Assembly: GCA_027605045.1 (NCBI GenBank)
Contig: JAQFWX010000002.1
Coordinates: forward strand, 434,001 to 498,000
DNA from: Phallus indusiatus
Taxonomy: Eukaryota > Basidiomycota > Agaricomycetes > Phallales > Phallaceae
Length of the DNA: 64,000 nt
Direction of reading: 5' to 3'
The number at the start of each line of letters is the position of its first letter. The first letter of the stretch is position 1. Below are positions 13,951 to 25,513 of the stretch, one piece after another. The notes beneath the pieces are model-generated. The model had not been told where the DNA came from and searched no databases. It was given only the letters and a program-made list of their open reading frames with translations. A program made the position numbers and the translations under genes.

Positions 13951-15213
13951 GCTTCGTCGCTAAAAATGTATCCGATTTGGCTCTGAAATTTTTCAAAAAC
14001 TTCTCCATCCCAGGATTGGGGCATGCTCTTCATTTATCCCGGATTTGATTGAAGGAATAATGGTCCTCAAAAGCTTTTTTGTGATTCTTCGAGGAACTTT
14101 GCTGATTCTGGTCCGCAAAAAGCGAGAGAAAATGTACAGCAGAAGGAGATTGTGGAAGGAAGCAGGGTTCTTAGAACTTCTGAAGTCAGTTAGTGACTCT
14201 ATTGCAGACCAATTGGGAGACGAAAACCGACCCAGTGAGATGTATACCTCAGGAAGGTTGCAGAAGCAGACCTTAATACTCGAAAAGTCTGTTGTATCCT
14301 TGTTATTTACTCGTTTTGCAATTAACGGGTGGTCAATAAATTATCGGAAATCCTACAATCTGTACGAGATCATCATCACAGGAATTGGGCATCCAAGCTC
14401 TGGTTTAGGAACCAAGACGACAAATTTTTAAACGGTATTAGTATCTCGTCTGAAGGAAAATTTTGAGGTGCAGAAAGTTACATTACTGCCAGTGGTTTTT
14501 ACAATCTCTCACGGCGACATCAGATGGAAGGGAAACTAACGATCCTACAAGTGGCCACGGAAATCATTGAAATGATAAATATTAGTATCATTTAATTGCA
14601 TCGCCCTCCCTATTGTACTGATTTGTGTCATTGTAGGAAAAAGGTACTTGTTATCAAACGTTCGCTCTATGTCTCACCTAAATTCTGGCAGTTCTGACTG
14701 CTAATGCCCCGTCCACTCCAGTCCCTACCGAAAAGAATAAGCATCTAACACCATCCGTTCTTCAGCATTTGAATGAATAGGCGCACATGACCAACTCCAG
14801 CAGGAGGATTTACGTCCTCCATGGACGTGCCGGGACAGGGAAGTCTACTGTTGCGCATGCCTTTTGCCGGAGCTTAACTTGAAGATTCAACTCACCTGGG
14901 GCATCGTTCTTTTTCGTACGCGGTTCAGAAGAATGCAGTGACCCATATTACTTTTTTCCAACACTAGCTTTTCAACTCGCATACTCCAAGCCAGAGTTGT
15001 GTCGATTCGTCGTGACTGCAGCCAAGGTTCATACACAACGAGGTGGCCGGCAACAATTAAGATATCAGTATCAGGATTTAATTGCCAAAGTGTTATCCAG
15101 AACGAGGGAACCGCTCCTAATTTTTCTCGATGGGGTGGATGAGTGTCTGGGCGGGCCGGGCGGCGTTATACCCGATCTCTTAAAACAGCTACGTACCGCG
15201 GCTCAGGACTATC
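13951..15213 (+). pseudogene. Broken copy of the NACHT/STAND gene
   Basis: This is a disabled relative of the NACHT gene at 43.6-45.9 kb, in the opposite orientation. The 5' part (13951-14450) matches the N-terminal exons only at protein level: IPDLIEGIM against IPGLVEGIM, and LLKSVSDSIADQLGDEN against LLKSVGDSIVTRLENEN. From about 14755 to 15213 the DNA is nearly identical to the intact gene and covers the P-loop (HGRAGTGKSTVAHAFCRS) and Walker B (LIFLDGVDECL). Disabling changes are a TGG-to-TAG stop at 14778-14780, a 7-base insertion near 14877-14883 that brings a stop and frameshift, and a one-base deletion just after it. Similarity stops abruptly after AGGACTATC at 15213, so the C-terminal half is missing. 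Confidence 0.88.
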
Positions 15214-15801
15214 CGACGGGAGCTGAGGGAAGTCGAAGGGGCTTCATCTAGTAGGAGCCGATAGCGATTGAAGGAGGGATTAGCTGAAAGCTTATGATAG
15301 GTGTCTAACGGATGCTTTAGTAATACTGAGGCCTTGAGGGTCGAGAAGTTGACATTGTCATTCAACGATTGTCAGAGGAGGGAGATAACTTATGGAGAAC
15401 AGACGAATAAAATTGGCCTTAAATTAATACACTCAAAATTGTAGGTTTGAACGTTCTCAATTATCATTCAAGATATATCTTCTTCGGTGTTTGGAATCTG
15501 GCAGTGTGCATTAAATAACAAAATATGCACAATACAAACAATATTGACATAATACTTTGACTGGAGGCGTTACGAACGGACGCCAAACCCCTTGCATGAG
15601 AAAGCAATGGGTACCGCTTATTACCAGGCTAATCCAATATAGGCACATATATCACACAACGCATCACAGAAAGACCAGCTCTCGTTTCTATTCTACTGAT
15701 AATGTACCTCGCCCAAAACGAATTTATAAATGTTTGCTTTCCGAGAAGAATCTACACAAAGGCTACCTTTCCTTGTTTCAAATCGATGCGTTTGAACCGT
15801 T
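15214..15801. other. Intergenic region after the NACHT pseudogene
   Basis: Sequence downstream of the homology breakpoint is AT-rich and has no supportable gene. The distal part is the 3' flank of the tetraspanin gene. Confidence 0.5.
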
Positions 15802-16639
15802 CTATTTCTTGTCTCTATATTCAGAATTAATCACCTGACAAGATGCAATGAAAAAGCGACAAAGTACTTGCCTTTTTGATGATGCACAATGTTGCCAAAA
15901 AGAGGCCTATAAGAACAGCAGCAAACCCATATGTTGACCTAGAAAAATTGAATTTTGGGAATGGTCAATCGAGTTGTCAATACATACGTAAAAATATCGT
16001 TGAGAGTTACATCCGCATAAGACGTGATTGGTCCGACACAAGGCTGGGTACCATTCTGAATATTAGCACAGAATCCAGTGTTGACCAATGTACTATCATT
16101 TGTGGCAAAGTAACCACAGCAGTGTAACTGCAAAAAATGTACAAAGTCAGCACAAGAGAGAAAAGCTTTTCATACTGATTATTGGACAGACCTGGTTTTG
16201 TATGACCGATCTAACGTCGGCTGATGTCTTACTAAAGGCTTCATCGAAAATTTTGCGCTCTTGAAGCGTCGCCCACCAAATCATTGTACCAATAACGACG
16301 ACGGCAAGTGCATCAGCTATTAAAGCCCAGTTTAAAAGTGCCAAAGGGAGAATGACGTGGTTCGGTTGTGCTATGGCGACGATTGAAAAGACAAATGTAG
16401 CGAGAAACATTGAACCAAGTGCTAAACCGGCTGTAATCACGGATAGAGGGGGCGATTAGCTTAATAATAAAGATTGTTGGTGAATACGAACCATGGAGGT
16501 AATTACTGTCGATAACTAGGTGCCTGAGAGGATCACCCGAGTGATTCCATACAATAGAAAAGACAAAACATATCACTGCAGCGGCTAGCAGGCATGTATC
16601 GAAGAAGCCCCAAAAGCCCAATATACGCTTGGAGAGCAT
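15802..16639 (-). CDS. Tetraspanin-like four-helix membrane protein
   Basis: Four hydrophobic helices are visible: near the start (GFFDTCLLAAAVICFVFSIV), after the first loop (LGSMFLATFVFSIVAIAQP), a third (LLNWALIADALAVVVIGTMI) and a last (GFAAVLIGLFLATLCII). Between helices three and four lies a large loop with the CCG signature (LHCCGYFATN), a later C in NTGFCANI and another in TQPCVG, which is the cysteine pattern of tetraspanins. Fungal tetraspanins of the Pls1/Tsp group act in membrane organisation and infection-structure or cell-wall signalling. I cannot say which group this belongs to. Start is ATG 16637-16639. The last intron seems to use a GC donor, giving a tail VINSEYRDKK. A GT donor four bases on would give a shorter tail ending in AS-D, so the stop is uncertain. 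Confidence 0.8.
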
Positions 16640-16889
16640 AATAGTAAGAGGGGAAAGTTGATGCTTACGGATAGACTGATAACGGAAAGGGAAAAAAGGA
16701 GTGGAATAAAGAAATGGAACAATAATACAACACAAAACAGCGCAGCTATTTAAAATGCAGAGAAATAGAAAAGAGGAATTCGTCAACCAGGACGAGGACG
16801 AGGACAAAGTAGAAGACAACCCTGGACAGGACTGAAAAGCGGCGCCGGTAACCAAGTTGTCGGCATCACATTACATAATTCACGCAATC

Positions 16890-17738
16890 ATGTCACAAGT
16901 CAGAGCTCAGCCTGAGCCTGGAGGATCTCTGCTCATCGCATGGCAAGTCAGTGAGAGGCCTGTGCTCATTGTTGGCGGCGGAGAAGTTGCGGCGCAGCGT
17001 TTACTGGCCGTTCTCAGTGCCGGTGCTCGTGTCACTCTTGTAGCGCCGTCTCCACTTCATGCGAACATCCTTCCTTTGCTGCCTCTCATAAACTACCACG
17101 ACAGGGCATTCATTCCTTCTGATCTCGACGCCCTCCCCAGCCTTGTCCTGACTGCTATATCTGATCCTTGGGAATCACGAAATATATCTTCTCTTTGCCG
17201 AGAACGTCGTATACCAATCAATGTCGCAGACGACCCCCCTGCATGCGACTTCTATTTTGGCTCCATTGTTCGTCGTGGACCACTACAGATACTCATTTCT
17301 ACAAATGGAAACGGACCAAGAATCGCTAACCTCTTGAAGAAGCGTATAGAAGACTGTTTGCCAGAGAACATAGCTCAGGTCATTGAAAACGTTGGCATGC
17401 TGCGAAAGAAGCTGAGACAGAGAACAAGTGACGCTTCTGAGATGGGACGAAAGAGAATGAAATGGATTAGTCAGATTTGCGATACCTGGTCATTTCCAGA
17501 GCTTGCCTCGCTAAATGAGGACGACTTGTCGAGAATGCTGGATGAAGGGTGGGAACAAGGTGTTGTTCCACATCCCAGCCACATTATTCGGCATCGCAAA
17601 GATAGGCAACATTACCCCAGATTAGTTTCCGGCCACATATTTTCCTGGGGTTCGGGATTTACCTTCACGGTTGGGCTTATTAGCGGAATTTTCGCGACAT
17701 TTGCTTTCAAGTATGTCCCCTGGAAACGACTCTCGTAA
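16890..17738 (+). CDS. MET8: Met8-type siroheme synthase (precorrin-2 dehydrogenase/ferrochelatase)
   Basis: Met8 oxidises precorrin-2 to sirohydrochlorin with NAD and inserts iron to give siroheme, the cofactor of sulfite reductase. The intronless frame of 282 residues has the N-terminal Rossmann motif VLIVGGGEVAAQR (about residues 27-39) and the family block VADDPPACDFYFGSIVRRGP followed by LISTNGNGPRIANLLKKRIE. The aspartate in CDFYF is probably the catalytic one by comparison with yeast Met8. The C terminus is unusual: a helical region is followed by a hydrophobic segment (SGFTFTVGLISGIFATFAFK) and a basic end, which looks like a tail anchor. Yeast Met8 is soluble. The first in-frame ATG (16890) is used. 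It lies about 250 bases from the divergent tetraspanin start. Confidence 0.92.
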   Translation: MSQVRAQPEPGGSLLIAWQVSERPVLIVGGGEVAAQRLLAVLSAGARVTLVAPSPLHANILPLLPLINYHDRAFIPSDLDALPSLVLTAISDPWESRNISSLCRERRIPINVADDPPACDFYFGSIVRRGPLQILISTNGNGPRIANLLKKRIEDCLPENIAQVIENVGMLRKKLRQRTSDASEMGRKRMKWISQICDTWSFPELASLNEDDLSRMLDEGWEQGVVPHPSHIIRHRKDRQHYPRLVSGHIFSWGSGFTFTVGLISGIFATFAFKYVPWKRLS

Positions 17739-17936
17739 CTATTTGCATTATGTTAGTTTTCTGTATGTCATTATGCTTCACATTCTTAAAAGAGCATTTT
17801 CGAACAATTGTCTGGTATCATCTCGGCAATGGGTAAAAGAGTAGTTATTACTAAATTATACAAACTCATTATGTCGCTACTAATGACGTATACTTTCGAG
17901 TTGCTTTCGAGTGAAATCGGATCAATACATAGATGG

Positions 17937-17942
17937 ACGCGT
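17937..17942. promoter_or_regulatory. ACGCGT (MCB-like) box upstream of gamma-tubulin
   Basis: A perfect MluI cell-cycle box lies 33 bases before the gamma-tubulin start codon, probably within or next to the 5' leader. Confidence 0.35.
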
Positions 17943-17975
17943 GACAAGTGTGACGTTTTGCGTTTGGTGTGCAAA

Positions 17976-19721
17976 ATGCCTCGCGAAATAGTGACCGTGT
18001 CCCTTGGGCAATGTGGAAACCAAGGTAAACCATAGTATTGATTCTTGCGCGAAAAGCGTTGACCCAACACGCTTAAATTTTCCAGTTAGTTCGGTATTCT
18101 GGCAACGTCTCTGCGCAGAGCATGGTATTAATAAGGACGGCATTCTTGAAGACTGGGCTACGGAAGGCGGCGACCGCAAGGACGTTTTCTTTTATCAAGC
18201 AGACGATGACCATTATATACCTCGAGCTATCCTCATTGATTTAGAGCCACGGGTTATCAACAACATAATGTCGGGATCTCATGCTAGCTTGTATAATCCG
18301 GAAAACATATTCGTCTCCAAAGATGGTGGTGGTGCAGGTAATAATTGGGCTCAGGGCTATGCTGCCGGCGAACGAATATATGACGAGATAATGGACATGC
18401 TAGATCGAGAAACAGAGGGCAGCGATTCTTTGGAGGTGCATAAAACCCTGCTGGCAGATTGAACCTCTTTAATCATTTACGCAGGGCTTTATGCTAATGC
18501 ACTCAATTGCCGGGGGAACGGGCTCCGGGTTAGGGTCTTTTGTCCTAGAGAGATTAAATGATAGGTTTCCCAAGAAGTTGATTCAAACGTATTCAGTCTT
18601 TCCAAATCATCAAGAAGCCGACGTTGTTGTCCAACCCTACAATTCCCTTCTTACTCTAAAACGGTTGACCAACCATGCCGACGCAGTCATTGTGCTTGAC
18701 AATGGTGCACTTGCTCGTATATCAGCCGATCGCCTACACATTCAGACTCCAAGTTTTGACCAGACCAATCAGCTGGTATGTGGCACGTCATCCATTATGA
18801 CACTTCATCCTTCCATATTCATTATAGGTAGCCACCGTCATGTCCTCCAGCACTCAAACTTTACGTTATCCTGGCTACATGAACAACGATTTAGTCGGCA
18901 TTATTGCATCTTTAATCCCGACGCCTCGATGTCACTTCCTCATGACCTCATATACGCCCTTTACCGGGGATCAAATTGACCAGGTATCTGGGTGTCCGCG
19001 AAATGCAGATGGTCCTTGTCACTGTTAATCCTTTACTTAGGCTAAATCTATCCGCAAAACCACTGTTTTGGACGTCATGAGACGTTTGTTACAGCCTAAA
19101 AACAGAATGGTGTCTACTGTACCAAGTAAAACATCATGCTTTATCTCTATCTTGAATATTATACAAGGAGACGTGGATCCAACTGAGGTATATACATCTC
19201 CTTTTGATTGTCTGTTCTTTTTGGAAGCGATAACTTTAGCATTGAAGGTCCATCAAGCTCTCCTTAGGATACGAGAAAGACAGCTGGCCTCCTTCATTCC
19301 TTGGGGGCCTGCTTCTATACAGGTGGCATTGACTAGAAGGTCGCCTTACATAAATACTAGTCATCGTGTCAGTGGACTGATGTTAGCAAATCATACTAGC
19401 ATTGCCTCGGTAAGCTGTGCAAAATCTTAGCCTTCGCTCACTTCATTCCTATGCACTCTATCAGCTCTTCAAGCGCATGCTGGATCAATATGATCGTCTA
19501 AGGCGGAGAAATGCTTTCTTAGAACAATATAAGAAGGAGAAAATATTCGAGAACAACCTCGAAGAGTTCGACGACTCAAGGTTCGTTATCATACGTTATC
19601 CGCTGTCAACTGTTCTGTTGTTCTATTCTTCTATTCTTAATATTACGCTAGAGCTACCGTAGAAGAATTACTCAAGGAGTACAAAGCTTGCGAAAGCTCT
19701 GATTATATCTCTTACGTATGA
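17976..19721 (+). CDS. Gamma-tubulin
   Basis: Gamma-tubulin nucleates microtubules at spindle pole bodies as part of the gamma-tubulin complex. The first exon gives [16 protein letters not shown], the tubulin nucleotide-binding start. Later exons give [16 protein letters not shown], the tubulin signature [15 protein letters not shown], and the gamma-specific stretches [20 protein letters not shown] and NKNMM-like [20 protein letters not shown]. The C terminus ends SSDYISYV with the stop at 19719-19721, and it lacks the acidic tail of alpha and beta tubulins. The gene has about eight short introns. The length after splicing, roughly 450 residues, is normal for the family. Confidence 0.95.
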
Positions 19722-19920
19722 TTGTCTGTCTTTAGGCGCCTCGAGTACTCACTTCCTGTCAGGGACTGAACGAGACAGAGTCGGCGCAACCGACGTAAAA
19801 GGTACGCTTCCGCCTTGCCAAGTTGTATTGCCTTTTAAAATCAATATCTATATTATATTACCAAAGATGCAAGAATATATTTATGACATTGCAGGATACG
19901 AAAAGAAACCGCAGAAGTCG

Positions 19921-20647
19921 TTATTTTTTGGGAGCTTCTAGTTTCTTTCCAATGTCCACTCCTACAATTGAATGAAAATAGAAGTTGATAAGCAAGAGCT
20001 GTTTGTTGTCTTCTCGTTGTTGTGCACATACCTCTTAATTTAACTCCAAGAACGCGCTCAAATTTTCCTAATACTTGAGGATTTGGGATAGCCTTTCCTG
20101 ATTCATAATCTTGAATAACCGATGGCTTCTCGTTCACCTTTTGGGCAAGGTCTTTTTGTGTCAGGCCCTTGTCCATTCGGCCTTGCTGTATCGCCTATGA
20201 AAGCATTATACAAGCCAAATTCCGAAAAACAGAATTACTATACCTTGCCAACTGAAGCTGAAACTTTCGTAGGGGGTGCTACTTCATTTTCCCGATCAAG
20301 CTTGGCTATTCGTTGGTGATCCGTTCCTTCGAGAACAAAAGTGAGAACGTGGACGATAAGATCGACAACAAATACTTACCTGCGTTTGCTTTGTTGCTCC
20401 CGGAACTAATCTTCTTTTCTGTGGCTACCACAGCGCCGGACCGTCGAGCCTTCGCAAAAATTAGAAATCAATAACGGAAGTCCAGAACAGAAATTTACAG
20501 CTGCAAAGACAACGGTTATGTGCTCTGAGCTTTGACAGAAAAAAAGAATGAAATACCATTTATGTCGGAAGCGGTTTTTGCGACTTTTGGTGCGCGTCCT
20601 TTCGTTCCAATCTTAATCTCGTCCCAGTCTTGTACAATTTGACTCAT
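19921..20647 (-). CDS. MBF1: Multiprotein-bridging factor 1
   Basis: Mbf1 is a small conserved coactivator that links bZIP activators to TBP and also guards against ribosome frameshifting at collided ribosomes. The N-terminal MBF1 domain begins [20 protein letters not shown]. The C-terminal helix-turn-helix (Cro/C1 type) reads [20 protein letters not shown] then [20 protein letters not shown], and the tail is [13 protein letters not shown]. Four or five exons are joined through GT-AG introns, with the stop at 19921-19923. Both domains and the length, about 150 residues, match the family. Confidence 0.94.
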
Positions 20648-21346
20648 TATAGAGGTGTTAGTGGCGAGGAAGTAACAGTAATGTAAAGCTGTTCGCGGGC
20701 GCCACACGGAGGAATTGCCTTATATATTGGTCCCGGAGTATGAGTCATGTATATAAAAACGACTCGGACATTTCTGCCTAACAAGATTTCTTTCGTCTAC
20801 ACCTCGTCTGCCGAAATGTCAGATAACTGAGTATACCTGCAACTGTGAACGTTCGGCTGCACCTAAATACTAATCCTATATCATTATGCTCACACGTAAA
20901 ACTTGATCTTTTATGCAAAAATGCTCGTGTCTTACGGAAATTTGATCAACATACCGCCCCGCCATATGTGCTTGTCCAAATTCACAACTGCTCTCTTATT
21001 CCCAAATGGTCGAACCAAATCACTTCATTCTCTGCCCCCTCAACAGCCTGCCCTATTAGGTACCCACATTCCTTGCAATGCCAATTTTATCAAAGCACCC
21101 GGACTCAGAGCTTTCGCGTCATCGGAAGCGCTCAACGAAGGATTATAAAAAGAATAAAGAGGAATATGCAAGAATATTCCATACTGGCAAGGGACTGAGA
21201 GGTTGGGAAAACCTATCATACCCGCAAGACAGCCCGTGACACAGCTCAAACTGGTGAAAATCTGTAAGATAAACATAAAAGGTTGATTACGATATGAAAT
21301 TTTGCGATGAAGAATGGCAATGCAACAGAGGAAAATATATAAGGCT
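20648..21346. other. Intergenic region between MBF1 and UFD1
   Basis: The left side is the MBF1 promoter, and the right side is the 3' flank of UFD1. Overlapping open frames on both strands (20845-21354) show no family resemblance, and I treat them as chance. Confidence 0.5.
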
Positions 21347-23118
21347 CTAATCACTATCTATGGCAATGACATCATCATCATCAACCCCCCAATCCGGCGT
21401 TGGACTTCGTTGCCTTACTGGAGGTTTAGCTTTCGTGAAAGATGTTGCTGGTCGTCGAGTCCCTAATGTTTGGCCAGCACCCCAATTCCTCGTTGACTGT
21501 GTGACTTCTTTGACGACCTCCTTTCCTTTTGAGGTCTCAGATGGTGAAAGTGTCCTACTGGATAGAGTATTACCGGCTCCAGCGAAATTCGTCGATGACC
21601 CTTCGGAAATAGATTTAGGTTTAGGCTGATAAGGGATGACTGGAAACCCGAAAAAGAGCTTTCCCGTCGGTAATGTCAATGGTGCGGGGATTTTGGTGTC
21701 CTGCTCCAATTGATCACTGGTCAAAATACGTCGTTTGCTATCAAGTATGGTCAGAAAGAAATCCCAGTAGCAAGGTCTACGCGAAACCTACTCAGTTCGG
21801 TATACTTTGCTATCGGCTGGAGCTTCCTCAATTTTCCTAGCCGAAACACCACGACCTTTGGTTTTTCTGCCATTTAAAGTCTCTCCCCTTCCTTTGAAGA
21901 CTTCCCAGTCTGCGCCTCCTTTAGAGACAGCTAGAAAAAATTAGCATGCGACGTAACAATGTTAGTCGAGGTATAGCACACCTCCAGCGTTTGACAGCGA
22001 TGAACCTGGACGTGAACTTCCTGGCGTTGTATTTAGGTCAATATTTAATTTACTAGCCATCGTGGGTTGCGGTTTCGGGTCGGGTCGGGAAGGCTCAACA
22101 TATCTGATAGCAACCTTAGCGAAAGAAAACATTAGCCATGAACATAATAAATACCCTTTCGGAGGAGCAAAATCGACCTCCAAATCTGTATCTAATATTG
22201 AAATGGCGGGACCATCGGGTAGGATTTCCATAATAAGAAGCTGAAAAGTGATCGAGTTATATGAAATTTCAATCATATCTCCTTGAGTCAGGCATGTGAA
22301 ATTCCGGAGAGCCTGCTCCAAACTACACGAGAGTATAATCAGGGTGAGCGCCAGAAAATAAGGTCGTATACTGTGACGTACACAGCTTTCGGATCAGAAA
22401 TCTCCAAAAAATCCACAGTCTGAGCCTGAAGCTTTACTCGTTTTCCTTTGGGAAGTTCGGCACCTGTAATACGAATGGGATCCCCTTCGTTCAAACGCAA
22501 TGTCTTCATCATCTTTCAAAAAGCGATGATTACTCAGTGTTCAGGAAAGAGTACTGTCCGCCATACCCAATACGGTAAATGAACGACACCTTCGTCAGCG
22601 ATAAATTCCAAAACGCCAGCATGAGTTGACGCTGCAGGGTTGTTGGGATTTCGCAACTGGAACATCCACGGCCCTTCCAGGTCAAGAGAAGCTTTTGGAC
22701 AATGTCAGGTGGAATGACTGTGTCAGAATTAACATTCACTAGACATACTTAGGTGGGCTAGGGACGATGGAGGCATGATAACTACCAGGCTTGTCAGTTG
22801 ATTGGCACGATATTCAAAGACGAGACATACTCTTTCCACCGAAACTAACATTAGTCCTTTCCTTTTGGGCAAGCATTGCCACACTATAGGCCTTCAGATA
22901 TTGGTCATATGCGCGAGCTGGGGGTCGTGAAGGACCAAACCCATGCCCAGTCATTCCTCTATAAAATATTAACGGTTCGCTTTGTTCTTTGGACGGCATT
23001 GATCAACACGCACGCTGCCATCTGAGCGAATAGGCCTTCTGGACCCATATTACCGTTGAACTACGATCTTCAGCAAAGAAAATTGAAAATATGCGAGAAT
23101 AATGCTTACAAAATTCAT
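21347..23118 (-). CDS. UFD1: Ubiquitin fusion degradation protein 1 (Cdc48 cofactor)
   Basis: Ufd1 forms a heterodimer with Npl4 and recruits Cdc48/p97 to ubiquitinated substrates in ERAD and chromatin extraction. The double-psi barrel region is clear: RAYDQYLKAYSVAMLAQKER, NVSFGGK, MMKTLRLNEGDPIRI, ALRNFTCLTQGDMIEISYN and LDTDLEVDFAPPKGY. The C-terminal half is low-complexity (Pro/Ser/Thr) and ends in an acidic DDDDVIAIDSD. Start is the ATG at 23116-23118. The first coding exon holds only nine bases (M-N-F), followed by an intron and a second small exon encoding FNGNMGPEGLFAQMAA. The start lies 160 bases from that of CCT4 on the other strand, so the two share a promoter. Confidence 0.93.
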
Positions 23119-23278
23119 GATACAATAAAACTACCCTCAAAAGTCGAAATGGAGGGAGGAGAGAAAGCGACAATGGGCAAATGATTACTAGAATCCTTGA
23201 TGTAGACGTCAGCGTCGCGTTAGGAAATCGTGACGGCGCTTACGAAAGAACTTGCTCTGAAAATTGGAACGACAAAAA

Positions 23279-25393
23279 ATGGCTGCAGCTACACTTGCCA
23301 CCTCTCCTGCGACTTCTGGGAAGGGTTCGAATTCTTCGTTCAATGACAAAGTAAATTACATTATCTTGTGCTTTGACTCACGCCTGACTTCAACCAGAGC
23401 AAACCGACCGAAGTCCGGCTGTCGAACATGACTGCAGCAAAAGGCATGCACTCCGTGTTATATTTATGAAATTGCAATGCAAACAATGCTTTTCAATAGC
23501 AATAGGTGATGCTGTACGAACATCGTTAGGTCCCAAGGGCATGGATAAAATGGTACCGAGCTCTCCAACCCTAGACGCTTTTGACGCGTTTTTTTTATTC
23601 TCATATTCTTATCATCCATAGATTCAAACAGCAAAAGGAGAGGTAATCATTACAAATGACGGTGCAACTATCTTGAAAAGCATTCAGGCATTACACCCGG
23701 CAGCGAAGATGGTATCGTGATATCACCTTCGTTCACTGTGTCTTATAGAGATTCTGACTTGTCGGTACTCAGCTAGTAGATCTATCCATTGCACAGGATG
23801 TAGAAGCTGGAGATGGAACTACGTCTGTCGTAGTTCTAGCCGGTAGCCTTTTGGGTGCGGCAGAAAAATTACTCGTAAAAGGTGGGTTACATGGAAAATG
23901 CACAAAGACTGAACCTGATACTCCCGCATCCCAATAGGCATTCACCCTAGCATCATCGCTGAATCGTTCATAAAGGCTGCTGCCAAATCCGTTGAATTTC
24001 TCACGCAAATATCAATGCCTGTCGATCTCAATGACAGAGCAAATTTGCTGCGCGCGGCAACTACATCGCTGAATTCGAAGGCTAGTAACAGAAGCATTCT
24101 ACCTCACTTAAACTCTCTCATCGTTGGTATATAGATTGTTTCACAATATTCCTCAACTCTAGCCCCGATCGCTGTATCTGCTGTGATCCGCTTGGCCACG
24201 GGTGGCGCATCAAATGTCGACTTGAGAGACATCCGGATAGTCAAGAAAGTGGGAGGAACGATTGAAGACACTGAATTAGTTGAAAATGGCGTTGTTTTGA
24301 ATCAAAACGTTGTTACCTCGGGGGGAGGTCCGACTCGGATGGAGAAGGCAAAGATTGGATTAATCCAATTTCAGCTAAGCGCACCCAAACCCGACGTATA
24401 CTTCATCTCTTCTGTCTTCAGATCCCCTACTGAAGTACTTTTAGATGGACAATACCGTGATTATCAACGACTATCGGCAGATGGACAAGGTTATTAAAGA
24501 AGAACGACAATATATTCTTAACATTTGTAAAAAAATCAAGAAGACTGGGTGTAATGTCCTCCTCATCCAAAAATCCATCCTCCGTGACGCTGTTAACGAG
24601 CTCTCTCTCAACTTCCTGTCACGATTAAAAATCCTAGTCGTTAAGGATGTTGAACGAGATGAGATCGACTTTCTTAGCAAGAGCCTGGGATGCAAACCAG
24701 TCGCCGATATAGAAGCCTTTACGGAAGACAAACTCGGAAGCGCCGACCTAGCTGATGAAGTTAACCAGGAGGGTGTTAAGGTTTTCAAAATCACCGGTGT
24801 CAAGAATTTGGGACGTACTGTTAGCGTATTAGCCATGGGCGCCAACTCCTTAATCGTTGAAGAATGCGAACGTAGTCTTCACGATGCACTATGCGTTGTG
24901 AGGTGTCTAGTGAAAAAAAGGTGTTATAAACTACTTTGCTTTCATTTTGCATGGCTAATCTCACTATCCAGGGCTTTAATTGGCGGTGGTGGTGCACCGG
25001 AGATCCATGTTTCCCGGCTGCTGTCGCAACATGCTCAATTGCTGAAAGGAATGGAGCAGTATTGCTTTCAGGCTTATGCCGATGCACTTGAAGTCATTCC
25101 GACTACTCTAGCTGAAAATGCTGGTCTTAATCCTATTGCTATCGTCACCGAGCTCCGTAACCGACATGCTATGGGCGACACGAATGCTGGAATCAACGTT
25201 CGCACGGTAAGCAATGCCCATTCGGTTCTTTTCTTCATACCATACTTATATTGATATACCAAAGGGTCTAATTTCTAATATTCTCGATGAAAATGTCGTA
25301 CAACCACTCTTGGTATCCACGAGCGCGCTAGAGTTGGCTACCGAAACCGTTAGCTTATTATTGAAAATTGATGATTACGTTCAAGGTCGATAG
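23279..25393 (+). CDS. CCT4: TRiC/CCT chaperonin subunit delta
   Basis: This is one of the eight subunits of the cytosolic chaperonin that folds actin and tubulin. The start reads [17 protein letters not shown]. The equatorial ATP site shows [25 protein letters not shown] and the catalytic [15 protein letters not shown]. The hinge and apical parts include [20 protein letters not shown]. The late equatorial motif is [19 protein letters not shown], and the C terminus ends [14 protein letters not shown]. The delta assignment rests on the combination SNMTAAKG near the N terminus and the C-terminal KIDDYVQGR. About nine introns, one of which (ending just before 24446) joins PKPD to [10 protein letters not shown]. 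Confidence 0.94.
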
Positions 25394-25513
25394 ACAAGGA
25401 ACATCTATGTTAGAAAGAGGTTTCGACGCGATCAAGTAAAATAATGATAACCTTTGCATTAATCTCATTAACCACACCAGAGTACTACAAAATTGAAGTC
25501 GCTGCATAATTGA

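Noticed and set aside
16887..19721. MET8 and gamma-tubulin as a functional cluster
   Set aside because: They are neighbours on the same strand but have unrelated roles and separate promoters.
20845..21354. Open frames on both strands between MBF1 and UFD1
   Set aside because: No motif, no splice context, and located in a promoter/3' flank interval.
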